The notes: generated by a model from the sequence alone, not told the origin. A stretch of 64,000 nucleotides of DNA from Alviniconcha marisindica (GCA_018857735.1 JABMCL010002924.1:124001-188000), one strand, 5' to 3'. Numbered from the stretch's first letter, positions 56,533 to 59,075 are shown. Program-made: numbers and translations.

Positions 56533-59075
56533 GTGCATGTTGGATGGGGGGATAGACACAGTTGTGAAAAACAGTTTAGAAATAGTTACTGAACGGATGC
56601 ATCATGAAGGTAGCTTTAAAAGAGGAGGCAGAATCAGAGTGGCGGAGTGTTTGAGGCAAATTGTTCCAAACAGATGGGCCAGCGTAAGAAAACGATCTTT
56701 CACCAGATGTTTTTGTGTTTACACCGGTTGGGGGGGGGGGGTTCATGTGTCAGATGCAGATCATAATTGTCTTGCTGGAGTATAAGGTTGAAGGAAAGTA
56801 GACAGATACTGAGGGGCTGTTCCAGAAATAGAACTGAAGCAGATAGTTGAGATCAAGTAAAACAAAACACAGTAGGCTTACCAGCTCCCATGGCGTAGTG
56901 GTTAACACTTTGGAATGCAGGCCAGGAGGTTGGGTTCAAATATTGGTCAGAGCTAGTGGGACTTTTCCTCCCTGACTGGCTGACATACAGAGCTGGGAGT
57001 GCTGTGTGCCCATCGGGAGGGTGGGGCCACACAGCTGAGCTTTATCCACACCACAGACGTGTCTTTGGGGGCCTTGCTGTCATTGCTTGACCAGCACCGC
57101 AGGCCCCATTCTTGTGCCTGCTTATATAACTGGGATCATTATGTCTCATGTAAGTGTTGTCTCTAGCTCTGCCAAGTAGTTTCTTTCAAAATGGTCCTCC
57201 TTAGCATCATCAGTTATTATTTTCATCACCAGCCATCATTCCACAATAAAAAGTAGTCCTGGCTTTAGTGACCCTGCATGTGGTGATGTCAGATGTGGCC
57301 ATGTTTCTGTTTCTTCCTTGCCTGAGGCAGTTCCGATCAAATCCTTTTTACATGAGAGAGTCCACACAAAGGGATTGATGTGATTGGTATGAATGTCCTT
57401 TGGTAGCTTTAGCTTGTGAGAGCTTACGTGTATGCACTGTGTGCATCTGGCGCTGTGAGCATGCAAAATTTTGTGTGGAAGTTTTTATATAAAATTTTAT
57501 TTCTTCGTGGAGGGATGTAGTAGTGGTCTGACTCTGTGACTTAGGTAACATTGTCAGTAGGGGGCATAGTAGATGGAGTCCTGTGTGCATTGAATCAGAA
57601 TGGGCTTTGTCTTTGAATGGTTTTTTCTCAGACTAATTTAGCAAGATCTTTCAGATACTTAGTCATGATAACATATGTTTACTATGCTTGTTCATACCAG
57701 TGTCAGTGGCCTGAATCTACAGAGGATCCAATTTAAAAAACAAGACAAAAAACAGCTGCATTTGCTTTTTTGGTTGTGACACATTTGAGGATTTACTCTT
57801 CTTTTGTAAAACAAAACAAACAAACAAAAGTTTTTAAATCTGAAACAAGAATGACTGCTAACATTCTAAAACAAGACCCAAACATGTAAAAGGTTCAAAA
57901 GAACATTTATGTATTATGACACAGACACACAATCTGCAAATTTTCGGGGTAATCCCCTTTGTCAAGCTACAAAACAACACTTAAACAACAGGTAAATGGT
58001 TAAAAACGATGAAATATTAGATGAGAAGTGAAATCACTTCTTTTTCAGTATACATGTTATATGATCATTGTATTTCTACCCATTTTAATTTCCTAGCTGG
58101 AATCTCAACTGAACAGGGTGCCTTCTCATGGCCGAGACAGAAAATCAAGAAGAGAAAAGGTAACACTTACTCTGTTGATTTGTAATTAAACATTGATTGT
58201 TGAGCCAGCTGTTTGTATTTCTGTCTTCTGTCTAGTGAATGCTACTTTGCGTCCAAATTTGTTGCAACTCTTTGTGAGTTATGATGTGCTATTTCATCTG
58301 AGATTTTTTAAACATGTGGCAAAATGCACATGGAGCACACTAAACAAATTAGACATTAATATATGTCTGTTTTTATTTTATATTTTATGAAGATAAAATA
58401 TACTCAGAATGGCATTTTGGTTTGGCCTTTGTGATTTATTTGGATGTGAGCTGAGTTTTTGTGAATTTATAATCTGGCAGAGAAAAATATGCAACAAGAA
58501 CACTTTTTTCTTGGTCTCCAATGCATGTTTGAGGCATTCAAAAAACAAGTGTATTTTATTGTTGATCAGTATTAGTGGGTGATTTGTCTCGGTGCGTAAT
58601 GACGACAGCCACTGAGTGGTGACCAGGAACTGCTCGTTTGGTGGGTGTACAGGGTATAGTGAAGACAACAGCTGTCGACTGGTGACTGTTGCTGATTCAT
58701 TACATGTAAAAGAGTGCAATGTGTGGTGATGGTGACAGCTGTTGAATGGTCACAATGTATGGTGATGATGACAGCCATTGTCTGGTCATAGTGTGTGGTG
58801 ATGATAACAGCTGTTGTCTGGTGGGTCACCATTGGTCATTTGTTGTGTGTAGGGGTGTGTACAGTGTGTGGTGATGATAACAGCTGTTGACTGGTCACTG
58901 GGAACTGCTCATTTGTTGTGTGTAAGGGTGTGATGGTTGCTGACTGTGATTGTGATTAGAGTACTTGATGTGTGACCAGGAGCTGCTGGAAGAGAAGCTG
59001 GACATGGTGGACCATCAGTTGGGATCCCTGCGCATGACACTCAAGCGCTACCAGGTCCTCAAAACCGCTATGTAA
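4499..59075 (+). CDS. MPHOSPH9: Spliced coiled-coil centrosomal protein gene, MPHOSPH9-like, 16 exons, 5' end missing
   Basis: Sixteen exons, listed separately, join into one frame: 2819 bp, which is two bases completing a codon from an earlier exon, then 938 codons and TAA. Each exon has AG before it and GT after it, and all fifteen junction phases agree, which is hard to get by chance. The product starts Ser/Pro/Gln-rich and becomes coiled coil (exons 2 and 5-11). A region with at least eight SP or TP sites follows (exon 12), then coiled coil and a basic tail ending in LGSLRMTLKRYQVLKTAM. Vertebrate M-phase phosphoprotein 9, a Cdk/Plk-regulated centriole-end protein that works with CP110-CEP97, has this layout, and I recognise the exon 5 REKHAKHLSDLRVYYEAEI block and the C-terminal block as its likely conserved parts. 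That identity is from memory and tentative. Another centrosomal coiled-coil family is the alternative. The promoter and first exon are not seen. Confidence 0.72.
5030..5056. repeat. Poly(C) run
   Basis: About 27 consecutive C, just 35 bp into the intron after exon 1. On the transcript this is a C-tract, and the other strand is a G-run able to form a quadruplex. Confidence 0.95.
5785..6110 (-). mobile_element. tRNA-derived SINE, family 1, 5'-truncated fragment, antisense
   Basis: The reverse complement of this stretch matches the body and 3' half of the complete SINE at 47286-47725: gcgctataaa, tgagtctgctcgaga, then gccatgccaatgc, tgccatctcagcgc, acaccatacaaccatgcacc, cttcatgcaaagccac and ggtcttttacatgctactgtgg. 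It lacks the tRNA-like head. Confidence 0.75.
6165..6560 (-). mobile_element. CR1/L2-type LINE 3' end, antisense
   Basis: The minus strand reads FSYQAPVFWNQLPVSV, a short interruption, then SSFKSSLNIFPF, the C-terminal signature of CR1/L2 RTs, then CA-repeat and a TTATTATTA-type end at 6173-6183. Upstream on the minus strand is the phrase for leucine-rich LHSSADTLV found also near 48800. Confidence 0.75.
6561..8692. other. Intronic sequence without recognised features
   Basis: AT-rich, with short (TA)n tracts at 6720-6770 and simple A-rich sequence at 8450-8520. No splice-bounded open frame in the needed phase. The local ORFs are short and not protein-like. Confidence 0.5.
8847..9014 (+). 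CDS. MPHOSPH9: Exon 2, coiled-coil segment
   Basis: The acceptor is gtggagcag|gtc (ag at 8845-8846), and the donor is gag|gttagt at 9015. Fifty-six codons, phase 0 to 0. The peptide, from VSWLSMYRMLEDQHRGELQ to SMQQKLDFHRE, is Gln/Glu/Leu-rich with heptad spacing of hydrophobics, a clear coiled coil. The polypyrimidine tract before the acceptor is weak, so the exact 5' edge is slightly less certain than for other exons, but phase supports it. Confidence 0.85.
9200..9665 (+). mobile_element. CR1/L2-type LINE 3' end, sense
   Basis: FHAFKTTLKTQLFNTYYCH is readable at 9218-9276, the typical tail of the RT. A (TG)n tract at 9434-9502 and a terminal (ATT)n at about 9658-9668 follow. It starts less than 200 bp after exon 2. 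Confidence 0.65.
9434..9502. repeat. (TG)n microsatellite
   Basis: About 69 bp of uninterrupted TG within the LINE 3' end. Confidence 0.95.
9940..10062 (+). mobile_element. 3' terminus of an I-like LINE, separate copy
   Basis: The phrase ctgacaaaatgtgttttgcc, then tataaccatcatggttgactgg, is the same 3' terminal motif that ends the LINEs at 14380-14410 and 44630-44700. It lies just before the 5' end of the full-length element, so two related LINEs sit head to tail. Confidence 0.6.
10657..11571 (+). pseudogene. LINE ORF1, gag-like nucleic-acid-binding protein with CCHC knuckles, broken
   Basis: It begins MAPSNKNKRLRDSDQDLDT. In-frame stops occur at about 10848 and 11223, but the frame continues past each. 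Zinc knuckles read CFNCNKSGHTSQRC, CSGCGKDKHECRC and CSNCNGPHASSAKDC, the three-knuckle layout of Jockey/I ORF1 proteins, which coat the element RNA. After the knuckles another stop (near 11409) precedes KHISFLEARQLLEAKMPTV. Confidence 0.85.
11600..13720 (+). pseudogene. LINE ORF2: endonuclease, RT and RNase H, broken
   Basis: Endonuclease motifs: FVLVGDFNAHSLPWG, LDDYNLCLLNTGEPTYR, SDLCGSDHFPIIL. After a stop near 12318 the linker reads FKQLKAKARYLIKTQKKTSW. RT: SNDWAVGPDDIHYKLL, FPPSWRKATIVAIPKPGMDS, NNYRPVTLTSCLCKTMEKMV, STADQLVRFDSF and HAIFFDLEKAYNTMW (motif A). The frame then jumps at about 13470 into RNase H (FMIFSDSLSALQTL and VPGHIGIRGNEAADRAA), so RT motifs B to E, including the FADD site, are deleted. 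A 177-bp internal duplication lies in the RT (12755-13108). Confidence 0.88.
12755..13108 (+). repeat. In-frame 177-bp tandem duplication inside the LINE RT
   Basis: The stretch starting gacattcattataaactcc at 12755 recurs at 12932, 177 bp later, and the second copy runs to about 13108. That is exactly 59 codons. Both copies carry IWESRIFPPSWRKATIVAIP. They differ at only a handful of positions, so the duplication is recent compared with the decay of other repeats. Confidence 0.92.
13890..14102 (+). pseudogene. LINE ORF2 C-terminus with Cys/His motif
   Basis: Reads LHIGHSYLTHSFILRKEE, then CVACNTVFTIKHILIEC, the CxxC...HxxxxC motif that ends RNase H-bearing LINE polyproteins, then a stop at about 14100. 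A related motif ends the LINE fragments at 26768-27154 and 22978-24060. Confidence 0.8.
14443..14752. other. Unassigned sequence between LINE and candidate LTR
   Basis: It contains a GC-richer patch at about 14510-14680, unlike the flanking AT-rich sequence. It may belong to the same LTR-type element, but no repeat boundary was found. Confidence 0.35.
14757..15712 (+). mobile_element. Candidate solo LTR
   Basis: The 956-bp segment begins TGTAAT and ends ATTACA, a perfect 6-bp inverted terminus with TG...CA ends, and is flanked by CATG on both sides (14753-14756 and 15713-15716). An AATAAA lies about 95 bp before the 3' end in gcaaataaagcctgattgctg, where an LTR polyadenylation signal is expected. 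No internal retroelement genes are adjacent. The four-base duplication is short enough to occur by chance, so this is tentative. Confidence 0.45.
15935..16080 (+). repeat. Divergent molluscan-type repeat B, partial copy
   Basis: Contains ctgaactaacgattctttt, caagcaaccttagtttgatagtagatcatcaatag and aaggctaaggtcacagtgaatgttcaaactttc, phrases of the array at 39790-41940. Confidence 0.65.
16135..16575 (+). repeat. Interspersed repeat A, copy 2
   Basis: Runs from cctcttgctttttctgtctt through gagcacctaggagatgatag, catatggcactggtatttgcc, tgataccagaatgtcctagcc and aagggactaac to ttgttttatgtttgtgtagag. Best-preserved match is to the copy inside the LINE at 42017-44707. A further partial copy of its last 65 bp is at 18447-18515. 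Confidence 0.75.
16741..17040 (+). repeat. Repeat B, two units
   Basis: Reads ctgaaccacagatgcttttg, taaccaaacatggtacggtg, atgcatcatcattagctgg, then tgctatcttcaaggtcaaag, a second aaccaaacttaatttgatgg and catcgtcataagttggagtc. Same unit order as the 39.8 kb array. More copies follow at 17230-17430. Confidence 0.7.
17041..17185 (-). mobile_element. SINE family 1, 3' fragment, antisense
   Basis: Matches the reverse complement of the 3' part of the SINE at 47286-47725: gagcagactcactgtgctcgc, tagcttttta, atatccaccg and atggctggcagcac. Confidence 0.65.
18039..18386 (+). CDS. MPHOSPH9: Exon 3, Ser/Gln-rich linker segment
   Basis: The acceptor is ttgtgttgtattacag|gcg, and the donor is gag|gtaaaa at 18387. 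There are 116 open codons, phase 0 to 0. The peptide starts ALTERSPCAGYRKAQERHS and ends PIGKVRTSARE. It is hydrophilic and Ser-rich, without a recognised fold, and probably a disordered linker between coiled coils. The preceding intron, 9.0 kb, is the longest in the window and holds the full-length LINE. Confidence 0.83.
18447..18515 (+). repeat. Partial copy of repeat A next to exon 3
   Basis: The stretch tgtttgtgtatgcatatttt through tttatgtttgtgtagagatt and gattttatggaa matches 16512-16580 almost base for base. It starts 61 bp after the exon 3 donor, followed by (TG)n at 18523-18556. Confidence 0.75.
18893..19264. repeat. Foldback (long inverted repeat) element, type 1
   Basis: The left arm (agaacagatctagggaaatg, then cacctatacgacgaaacac, aggaacaatcaaacacaag, cacttttgacagaaagtc) is matched in reverse complement by the right arm (gactttttgtcaaagg, cacttgtgtttgattgttc, tttgtgtttcgttgtatagg, catttccctagatatgttct). 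A second inner inverted pair, gaaggaagcaaagaagaag against cttcttctttgcttccttc, flanks a 60-bp A/T-rich centre. No ORF; MITE-like foldback. Confidence 0.85.
19923..20062 (+). CDS. MPHOSPH9: Exon 4, linker segment
   Basis: The acceptor is gtgtgttcag|ctttca, and the donor is cccag|gtacat at 20063. The 140 bp read LSGRGDDSKQVDICPANK through DLALSP plus two bases (ag) that join exon 5 to make an Arg codon. A second AG seven bases later (ctttcag at 19923-19929) is a competing acceptor, but using it puts a stop in frame, so 19923 was chosen. Confidence 0.8.
20130..21170. other. Intronic sequence without recognised features
   Basis: No splice-consistent exon and no repeat seen elsewhere in the window. 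Short open frames here (for example 20266-20526) lack coding character. Confidence 0.45.
21180..22085 (-). mobile_element. CR1/L2-type LINE, linker and RT N-terminal part, antisense
   Basis: Minus strand: DTGAFKQDLSHTVSQTSST, LDKHAPLCHHTVHTRKPTPW, LKRQHRQVERRWLESKLTFH, KQAYYSAKIQSS (the linker between endonuclease and RT), then FFTSSFNVKL, DYFTKKICTIRNNFPPP, SAPTKSCELGPIPIMLI, TTGIVPCYLKTAIVKPLLK, and a broken NYHPIFNL..FLSKILEMIW. Ends before motif A. 5' truncated and frameshifted. Confidence 0.85.
22335..22574 (+). CDS. MPHOSPH9: Exon 5, conserved coiled-coil core
   Basis: The acceptor is gttgaacttcag|a, and the donor is cacat|gtgagt at 22575. One base completes the split Arg, then 79 codons plus two bases. 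The peptide carries REKHAKHLSDLRVYYEAEI, then LRHKLASLSEGL, a Ser/Thr run, and ERILQEENQSLRRQIRDLQ. This is the strongest coiled coil in the protein, and the YYEAEI block is what most suggests MPHOSPH9. Confidence 0.92.
22978..24060 (+). mobile_element. RNase H-bearing LINE, C-terminal remnant, with an insertion
   Basis: Through many stops the + strand reads an RNase H domain: CRCGIHIQHSNGRHVTP, AEXIALLKAVNILAAQKKH, then HPTEIQGNEEADELSIAGS, the conserved GNExAD motif. The C-terminal motif resumes at 23889 as LQTKNWPICSHLHCLKISD and TSNCPC. The two parts are separated at about 23700-23885 by a short LINE-3'-end-like piece and (ACGC)n/(AC)n. Confidence 0.65.
23805..23880. repeat. (ACGC)n and (AC)n microsatellite
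   Basis: Alternating acgc units pass into ac units, nested in the LINE remnant. Confidence 0.9.
24188..24608 (-). mobile_element. CR1/L2-type LINE 3' end, antisense, part 2 of a split copy
   Basis: Minus strand reads FHTFSHFDPHIWNNLPKNI, then RHSATLSSFKSKLKTFFFSK, then a 79-bp (CA)n at 24359-24437 and the taataat end. The part N-terminal to it lies at 26159-26480, across an insertion. Confidence 0.85.
24359..24437. repeat. (AC)n microsatellite
   Basis: About 79 bp of pure AC. Confidence 0.97.
24609..26158. mobile_element. 1.55-kb insertion splitting a LINE, unclassified
   Basis: The LINE frame stops at gaaagccgtccca (24608) and resumes at tgggatgggttttgcagttg (26159 onward). Between them, similar phrases occur near both ends: gctggcttgcttctagacca at 24690-24710 and cagcttgcttccagaccaga at 25927-25946, each with gatctg-rich flanks. 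The middle is GT-rich with a few G runs. No transposase ORF was recognised; it may be a pair of MITE-like copies or a non-autonomous element. Confidence 0.5.
26159..26480 (-). mobile_element. CR1/L2-type LINE, antisense, part 1 of a split copy
   Basis: Minus strand reads LDYCKPLPMGTPNSVI, QKVHNSAAHLILRAPCHQ, LHWLPISEWI, ITGSAPSYLSELLHLYSPS, and continues at 24608 in the same LINE domain order. Confidence 0.8.
26690..27215 (+). mobile_element. I-like LINE 3' end: RNase H tail and Cys/His motif
   Basis: From 26705: VPSHCGLYWNEISDKLAKQG (the C-terminal RNase H block), then an open frame through KSAIPSCSRYLARVIYKLHL, NVTCVCKNILSVKHILLEC and SIVKLIVHSPVGKLV ending at 27154. The frame of more than 130 codons is intact. 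An A-rich 3' end with aataaaacattgatttgatt lies 30 bp before exon 6. It is related to, but distinct from, the LINE at 10080. Confidence 0.8.
27253..27301 (+). CDS. MPHOSPH9: Exon 6, 49-bp coiled-coil exon
   Basis: The acceptor is gttgtttttcag|a, and the donor is ggct|gtgagt at 27302. One base completes the codon split after exon 5, then 16 codons: HSRELEQKLQGLEIRA. The short length is balanced by a strong polypyrimidine tract and consensus donor. Confidence 0.88.
29130..29270 (+). repeat. Short tandem repeat inside the THAP transposon
   Basis: About three units of roughly 48-50 bp, each with a caggcattt or caggcatt core and a tctttctttc run (near 29176, 29211 and 29255). Confidence 0.6.
29497..29660 (-). 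pseudogene. THAP-type zinc-finger domain, broken
   Basis: Begins MPAYCVAANCNNSQ and has the invariant Trp in RRKWVKFV and a CP at the expected third Cys, then a stop (CPFE followed by TAG) and SEHFAECDF in the same frame on the minus strand. The third Cys and His positions are therefore disturbed. It would have bound the transposon ends. Confidence 0.65.
29924..31180. other. Intronic sequence, TG-rich, no recognised gene
   Basis: Several (TG)n-rich stretches (30230-30270, 30360-30410) and a G run near 30424. The phrase ctgtgcactgtaagacaaatttcc with gacaataaatattctgattc near 30580-30640 resembles the 3' end of a LINE. A partial repeat B copy lies at about 31050-31180. Confidence 0.4.
31250..32065 (-). 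mobile_element. SINE family 1, antisense, interrupted by about 355 bp
   Basis: The body is at 31250-31523 (caagcagacccacggcactc, tgccatctcagcac, cactttatttgaagccacatac) and the tRNA-like head at about 31879-32065 (aacctgccacctgcactttt, ttgaacctccaac, ctctaccaccgagctatccc). B box and A box are readable on the minus strand. The intervening 31524-31878 is not SINE. Confidence 0.75.
32230..33680 (-). mobile_element. CR1/L2-type LINE, RT domain to C-terminus, antisense
   Basis: Minus strand: VTEEIHKLSVISPTKTCMLDP, DSLHKESHSTALLSVVDGL, LALLDLSVAFDMLDHPILL (motif A), ETTLGISGIVLDWFASYLEG, then IITNMQKTPSCQRE..., ending SVWNSLLSNLRNSPTFLLFKS and RLKTHL. Frameshifts and stops throughout. A G-run tract ends it at 32193-32217. 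Confidence 0.85.
33681..34264. other. Intronic sequence before exon 7, no recognised feature
   Basis: Nothing beyond short open frames was recognised. Confidence 0.45.
34265..34426 (+). CDS. MPHOSPH9: Exon 7, coiled-coil segment
   Basis: The acceptor is cacatgcaag|gct, and the donor is tgcaag|gtggga at 34427. Fifty-four codons, phase 0 to 0, from ANYAERYEESQHKVMKLKN to RRQAAALQELCK. Charged heptads continue the coil of exons 5 and 6. The flanking introns hold the THAP transposon, an interrupted SINE and an antisense LINE. Confidence 0.9.
34820..35270 (+). repeat. Repeat B, diverged copies
   Basis: Contains tcgctatcttcaaggttata, aatcaaaatataactgtttc, ctttgtttgatagtgcatca, and near 35100-35250 tcatggtcgaggtcacatc and attacaaccaagctaggg. 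Confidence 0.6.
35450..35700 (+). mobile_element. CR1/L2-type LINE C-terminal fragment carrying a perfect hairpin
   Basis: Reads PKQWNSLPSDIYYIQSSHAFK then TTFITHICKQ, ending at 35696. The upstream part matches the LINE at 48690-48830 on the opposite strand, and a 35-bp inverted copy of its own sequence sits within it (35548-35621). Confidence 0.7.
35548..35621. repeat. Perfect 35-bp inverted repeat, 4-bp loop
   Basis: The arm gatgtcagaagggagagaat...ctttggag (35548-35582) is exactly reversed and complemented at 35587-35621, with loop caca. Lies within a LINE fragment. Confidence 0.95.
35726..35742. repeat. Poly(C) run
   Basis: About 17 consecutive C following the LINE fragment. Confidence 0.9.
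36487..36597 (+). repeat. Minisatellite, about 31-bp unit, four copies
   Basis: The phrase tgactgg, aaaa, agcatta or agcatttt, then tttgg and ggccctg or caccttg, occurs four times in a row. The preceding 35940-36450, a GC-richer stretch with aataaaagtaatatttcttt, is unclassified and may belong to an LTR-type or foldback element. Confidence 0.75.
36610..37630. other. Intronic sequence before exon 8, no recognised feature
   Basis: Short repeat-B-like phrases near 36640-36780 only. No exon found. Confidence 0.4.
37636..37689 (+). CDS. MPHOSPH9: Exon 8, 54-bp coiled-coil exon
   Basis: The acceptor is ttctttttcag|gct, and the donor is aaga|gtaatt at 37690. Eighteen codons, AQEEQTETTMRDKSAMKR, phase 0 to 0. 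The length is a multiple of three, so it could be skipped without a frameshift. Confidence 0.87.
38785..38877. repeat. (AC)n microsatellite
   Basis: About 90 bp of AC in the intron just before exon 9. Confidence 0.95.
38972..39019 (+). CDS. MPHOSPH9: Exon 9, 48-bp coiled-coil exon
   Basis: The acceptor is tgtcttgccag|tta, and the donor is aaag|gtaggt at 39020. Sixteen codons, LLDKYEMLEKDYSALK, phase 0 to 0. A (CA)n tract of about 90 bp ends less than 100 bp before the acceptor. Confidence 0.88.
39337..39736. repeat. Foldback element, type 2, copy 1
   Basis: The left arm (gatccaaatacataaagggt, aagaacactatttattagga, gggtaatcccctttatcaagc, tacaaaatgacagttaaac) pairs with the right arm (gttttgtagcttgataaagg, ggattacccctgaaaattc, gtcccaataaatagcgttct, cttttatatgtttggatc) with the centre near 39525, where a second inverted pair (gccacttatctg against cagataagtggc) lies. 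The right flank continues with ttgttttagaatgctagc, the outer sequence shared by copies at 51347 and 57838. No ORF. Confidence 0.88.
39790..41940 (+). repeat. Divergent repeat B array, units spaced about 130-150 bp
   Basis: At least a dozen degenerate units carry, in order, gaaccttttgtaaccaaact, tggtatggtgatacatcatc, ataagctggagtgtcttg, attgctgtcttcaaggtca, aggtcacagtgagggttc and aatcaaaatatgactgttt. Unit starts are recognised near 39797, 39945, 40084, 40221, 40532, 40876, 41217, 41331, 41477, 41609 and 41858. Two half-unit types seem to alternate (the nttggtatggtgata type and the tagtttgatggt type). No protein is encoded. Single units occur at many other places in the window. Confidence 0.8.
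42597..43921 (+). pseudogene. LINE ORF1 of the second copy, broken
   Basis: ORF1 start lies near 42597 (reads MQWQQNTNPKKRVWDGDSDTD), with stops near 42728, 42876 and 43029. Zinc knuckles: CFNCNKFGHTTRHC, CPDCGKDKHEGRC, CSNCNGPHTSSAKDY (last Cys lost). A frameshift near 43340-43400 leads into the open C-terminal part (43394-43921), which has short repeats of the form KGSV or RDSA followed by P, and ends at TGA. Confidence 0.85.
44140..44510 (+). repeat. Interspersed repeat A, copy 3, inside the LINE
   Basis: Same ordered phrases as at 16135-16575 and 3345-3645, including gagcagctaggagatgatag and catatggcactggtatttgc. Since the target duplications lie outside it, it is either part of the element or a nested insertion. 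Confidence 0.7.
45119..45214. repeat. (AC)n microsatellite
   Basis: About 95 bp of AC with two G interruptions. Confidence 0.95.
45375..45439 (+). CDS. MPHOSPH9: Exon 10, coiled-coil segment
   Basis: The acceptor is tttcgtttccag|gaa, and the donor is tacaa|gtaagt at 45440. Twenty-one codons plus two bases (aa) that make Lys with exon 11. The peptide is ETSAKFEKKLSDTRSETVELY. Confidence 0.88.
45480..45665 (+). repeat. Repeat B, single copy after exon 10
   Basis: Contains ggttttgtctggatgacatc, ttctgaatcagtcaacctg and gaccaaacttggtatggcag with tatcttcaaggtca. Confidence 0.65.
45713..45872 (+). repeat. Minisatellite, about 58-bp unit, three copies
   Basis: Units with gtcag(g)ccag or caagcctttgc, tggataaa or tgggtaaa, (a)catcctttcagctgctttt repeated roughly every 55-58 bp. 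Confidence 0.75.
46707..46840 (+). repeat. 52-bp tandem repeat, 2.6 copies
   Basis: The unit starting aaaggttggggttgaacttg occurs at 46707, 46759 and 46811 with exact 52-bp spacing and almost no divergence between the first two units. Confidence 0.95.
47286..47725 (+). mobile_element. tRNA-derived SINE, family 1, complete copy
   Basis: The tRNA-like head has an A box tagctcagtgg at 47290-47300 and a B box ggtttgaatcc at 47334-47344. The body runs through gatcctggtcattctgccaa, ccatgcaccatgtcacttc, and gagatggctgcagtttcatg to the 3' end agcgctatataagtgatcatc with a short tcaatcaa tail. Antisense copies at 5785, 31250, 50425 and fragments at 17041 and 61535 belong to the same family. The anticodon loop looks like ctcgtga, but the stem is degenerate, so it is not a functional tRNA. 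Confidence 0.88.
47863..47946 (+). CDS. MPHOSPH9: Exon 11, coiled-coil segment
   Basis: The acceptor is tttatgcttgcag|g, and the donor is ggcag|gtcagt at 47947. One base completes Lys, then MISQLELENKMLTQENEN continues to AVSG plus two bases that make Arg with exon 12. A SINE lies about 140 bp upstream of the acceptor. Confidence 0.9.
48600..50240 (-). mobile_element. CR1/L2-type LINE, RT N-terminal part to C-terminus, antisense
   Basis: Minus strand: FSMIPKSKLTTYLVDPIPTSL, CLDDLLPTLSQTINDNLQSG, FKHAVIKANSQNC, LKNYHPVSNYSFLSKVTKKI, ISADCLCHSTEISLLKMTNS (the region before motif A), and at the other end LQWNSLPSDSRHIQSSHVLK. The middle is frameshifted. The C-terminal block resembles the fragment at 35450-35700. 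Confidence 0.85.
50425..50766 (-). mobile_element. SINE family 1, antisense, near-complete
   Basis: On the minus strand the A box (in gctcagtggtagagtgctgg, 50735-50757) and head are followed by body phrases tgtaaaagaccccagtcatt, ctgccaaaagtggaggtgg, and acgcttcatgcac-like sequence to 50440. Preceded (50250-50420) by a LINE 3'-end-like segment with ataataatgggg and gcgctttacagc. Confidence 0.75.
51347..51715. repeat. Foldback element, type 2, copy 2
   Basis: Outer sequence aatctgaaacaagggtgac then attctaaaacaagatccaaa, inner arm tgaaaaatgaaaatgtactc matched by gtacattttcatttttcacc, and a second pair caacagttaaatgg against ccatttagctgttg. It shares its outer arm with the copies at 39337 and 57838. 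Confidence 0.85.
51882..52453 (+). CDS. MPHOSPH9: Exon 12, SP/TP-rich regulatory segment
   Basis: The acceptor is atttattgcag|a, and the donor is cttcaa|gtgagt at 52454. It codes for 190 residues plus split codons at both ends. Near its start is EVTPPRRVTPNEEN, then a short heptad run AEQELRRLQKTMDRG, then a long basic, Ser-rich stretch. Proline-directed sites include TPP, VTP, DSP, TSPTR, SSPTR, SSPGG, SSPV and KSP, the kind phosphorylated by Cdk1 in mitosis. That agrees with an M-phase phosphoprotein; the phosphorylation itself is inferred. It is the largest exon in the window. Confidence 0.92.
52454..53619. other. Intron 12, no mobile element recognised
   Basis: Contains short TG-rich stretches and an open frame at 53037-53285 that lacks splice sites in phase. 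Nothing else is supported. Confidence 0.4.
53620..53765 (+). CDS. MPHOSPH9: Exon 13
   Basis: The acceptor is gtgtcatcag|ag, and the donor is aacatg|gtgggt at 53766. Two bases join the last base of exon 12 to make Lys, then 48 codons from GENAASQLVEATLEHICRG to HPDKSPALNM, ending in phase 0. The acceptor two bases downstream would create a stop, which fixes the 5' edge. The predicted structure is helical with a PQWEDVYTSLAK motif. Confidence 0.86.
54190..54420 (+). repeat. Repeat B, single copy
   Basis: Contains ttgcaaccaaactgtgtctg, atggtatattgccataagcc and gtaacatgcaaaaagattgg. Confidence 0.6.
54425..55640 (-). mobile_element. CR1/L2-type LINE, RT motif C to 3' end, antisense
   Basis: Minus strand: SVNHQLFADHIHIQNSTLLS (motif C; catalytic FADD is FADH), LSQEANLTEQNRC, EDAAKTLLTYDVFHGHLLMG, APNSVIHHLYKIQNCQARLI, FLAPHHHHSF, and the 3' end with a (TC)n/(CA)n tract and taataataac at 54425. 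Dead copy. Confidence 0.85.
54678..54752. repeat. (TC)n microsatellite
   Basis: About 75 bp of pure TC following (AC)n. The homopurine-homopyrimidine tract can form H-DNA. Confidence 0.95.
55660..55800 (+). repeat. Repeat B, single copy before exon 14
   Basis: Contains gtgtctgagcagtattatct, taaccatttggaaccaatta, gcattaccatgagttgcagtg and a short agtgcattgctgcctgc. Confidence 0.55.
55913..55999 (+). CDS. MPHOSPH9: Exon 14, coiled-coil segment
   Basis: The acceptor is cttgttttccag|aca, and the donor is aaag|gtgagt at 56000. Twenty-nine codons, phase 0 to 0, from TQEEMLRERIRSIDQMERR to DALQAEKRK, a short highly charged helix. Confidence 0.92.
56385..56870 (-). mobile_element. LINE 3' end, antisense
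   Basis: Starts caataacagcaatacagagg, gctcccctctaccacacaagg, tggcagcacagggcacttta, like 23710-23790; then (AC)n with an interruption at 56466-56531, then a stretch whose minus strand is a degraded RT C-terminus near 56570-56720. A G run lies near 56730. Confidence 0.55.
56883..57190 (+). mobile_element. tRNA-derived SINE, family 2
   Basis: Starts gctcccatggcgtagtggtt (A box tggcgtagtgg) with a B box gggttcaaata near 56932. The body is GC-richer than its surroundings (gggagggtggggccacacag, ggccttgctgtcattgcttg) and ends ctgcttatataactgggatc. It is unrelated in body sequence to family 1. Confidence 0.75.
57195..57830. other. Intronic sequence, no recognised feature
   Basis: No exon or repeat seen elsewhere in the window. 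Confidence 0.4.
57838..58030. repeat. Foldback element, type 2, half copy
   Basis: Left arm only: aaatctgaaacaagaatgac, cattctaaaacaagaccca, aacatgtaaaaggttcaaaag, ttcggggtaatcccctttg and tcaagctacaaaacaacac. The right arm is missing. Confidence 0.8.
58097..58159 (+). CDS. MPHOSPH9: Exon 15, basic linker
   Basis: The acceptor is ttaatttcctag|ctg, and the donor is aaaag|gtaaca at 58160. Twenty-one codons, phase 0 to 0. LESQLNRVPSHGRDRKSRR is followed by EK. The RVPSHG and following basic cluster sit just before the conserved C-terminal helix. Confidence 0.88.
58590..58935 (+). repeat. Minisatellite next to the last exon
   Basis: Irregular units of about 36-75 bp with the core ggtgatgatgacagctgttg, then ctggtcac or ctggtgg. 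Cores are seen near 58720, 58758, 58797 and 58869. It ends about 45 bp before the exon 16 acceptor. Confidence 0.8.
58980..59075 (+). CDS. MPHOSPH9: Exon 16, terminal exon with stop codon
   Basis: The acceptor is gatgtgtgaccag|gag (ag at 58978-58979). Thirty-one codons then TAA at 59073-59075. ELLEEKLDMVDHQLGSLRM is followed by TLKRYQVLKTAM. The helical LGSLRMTLKR block is the second part of the protein I associate with the MPHOSPH9 C-terminus. A minisatellite occupies the intron directly upstream. The 3' UTR begins at 59076; AATAAA occurs near 59396 and again near 59640, but the cleavage site cannot be fixed. Confidence 0.9.
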   Translation, partial: ELLEEKLDMVDHQLGSLRMTLKRYQVLKTAM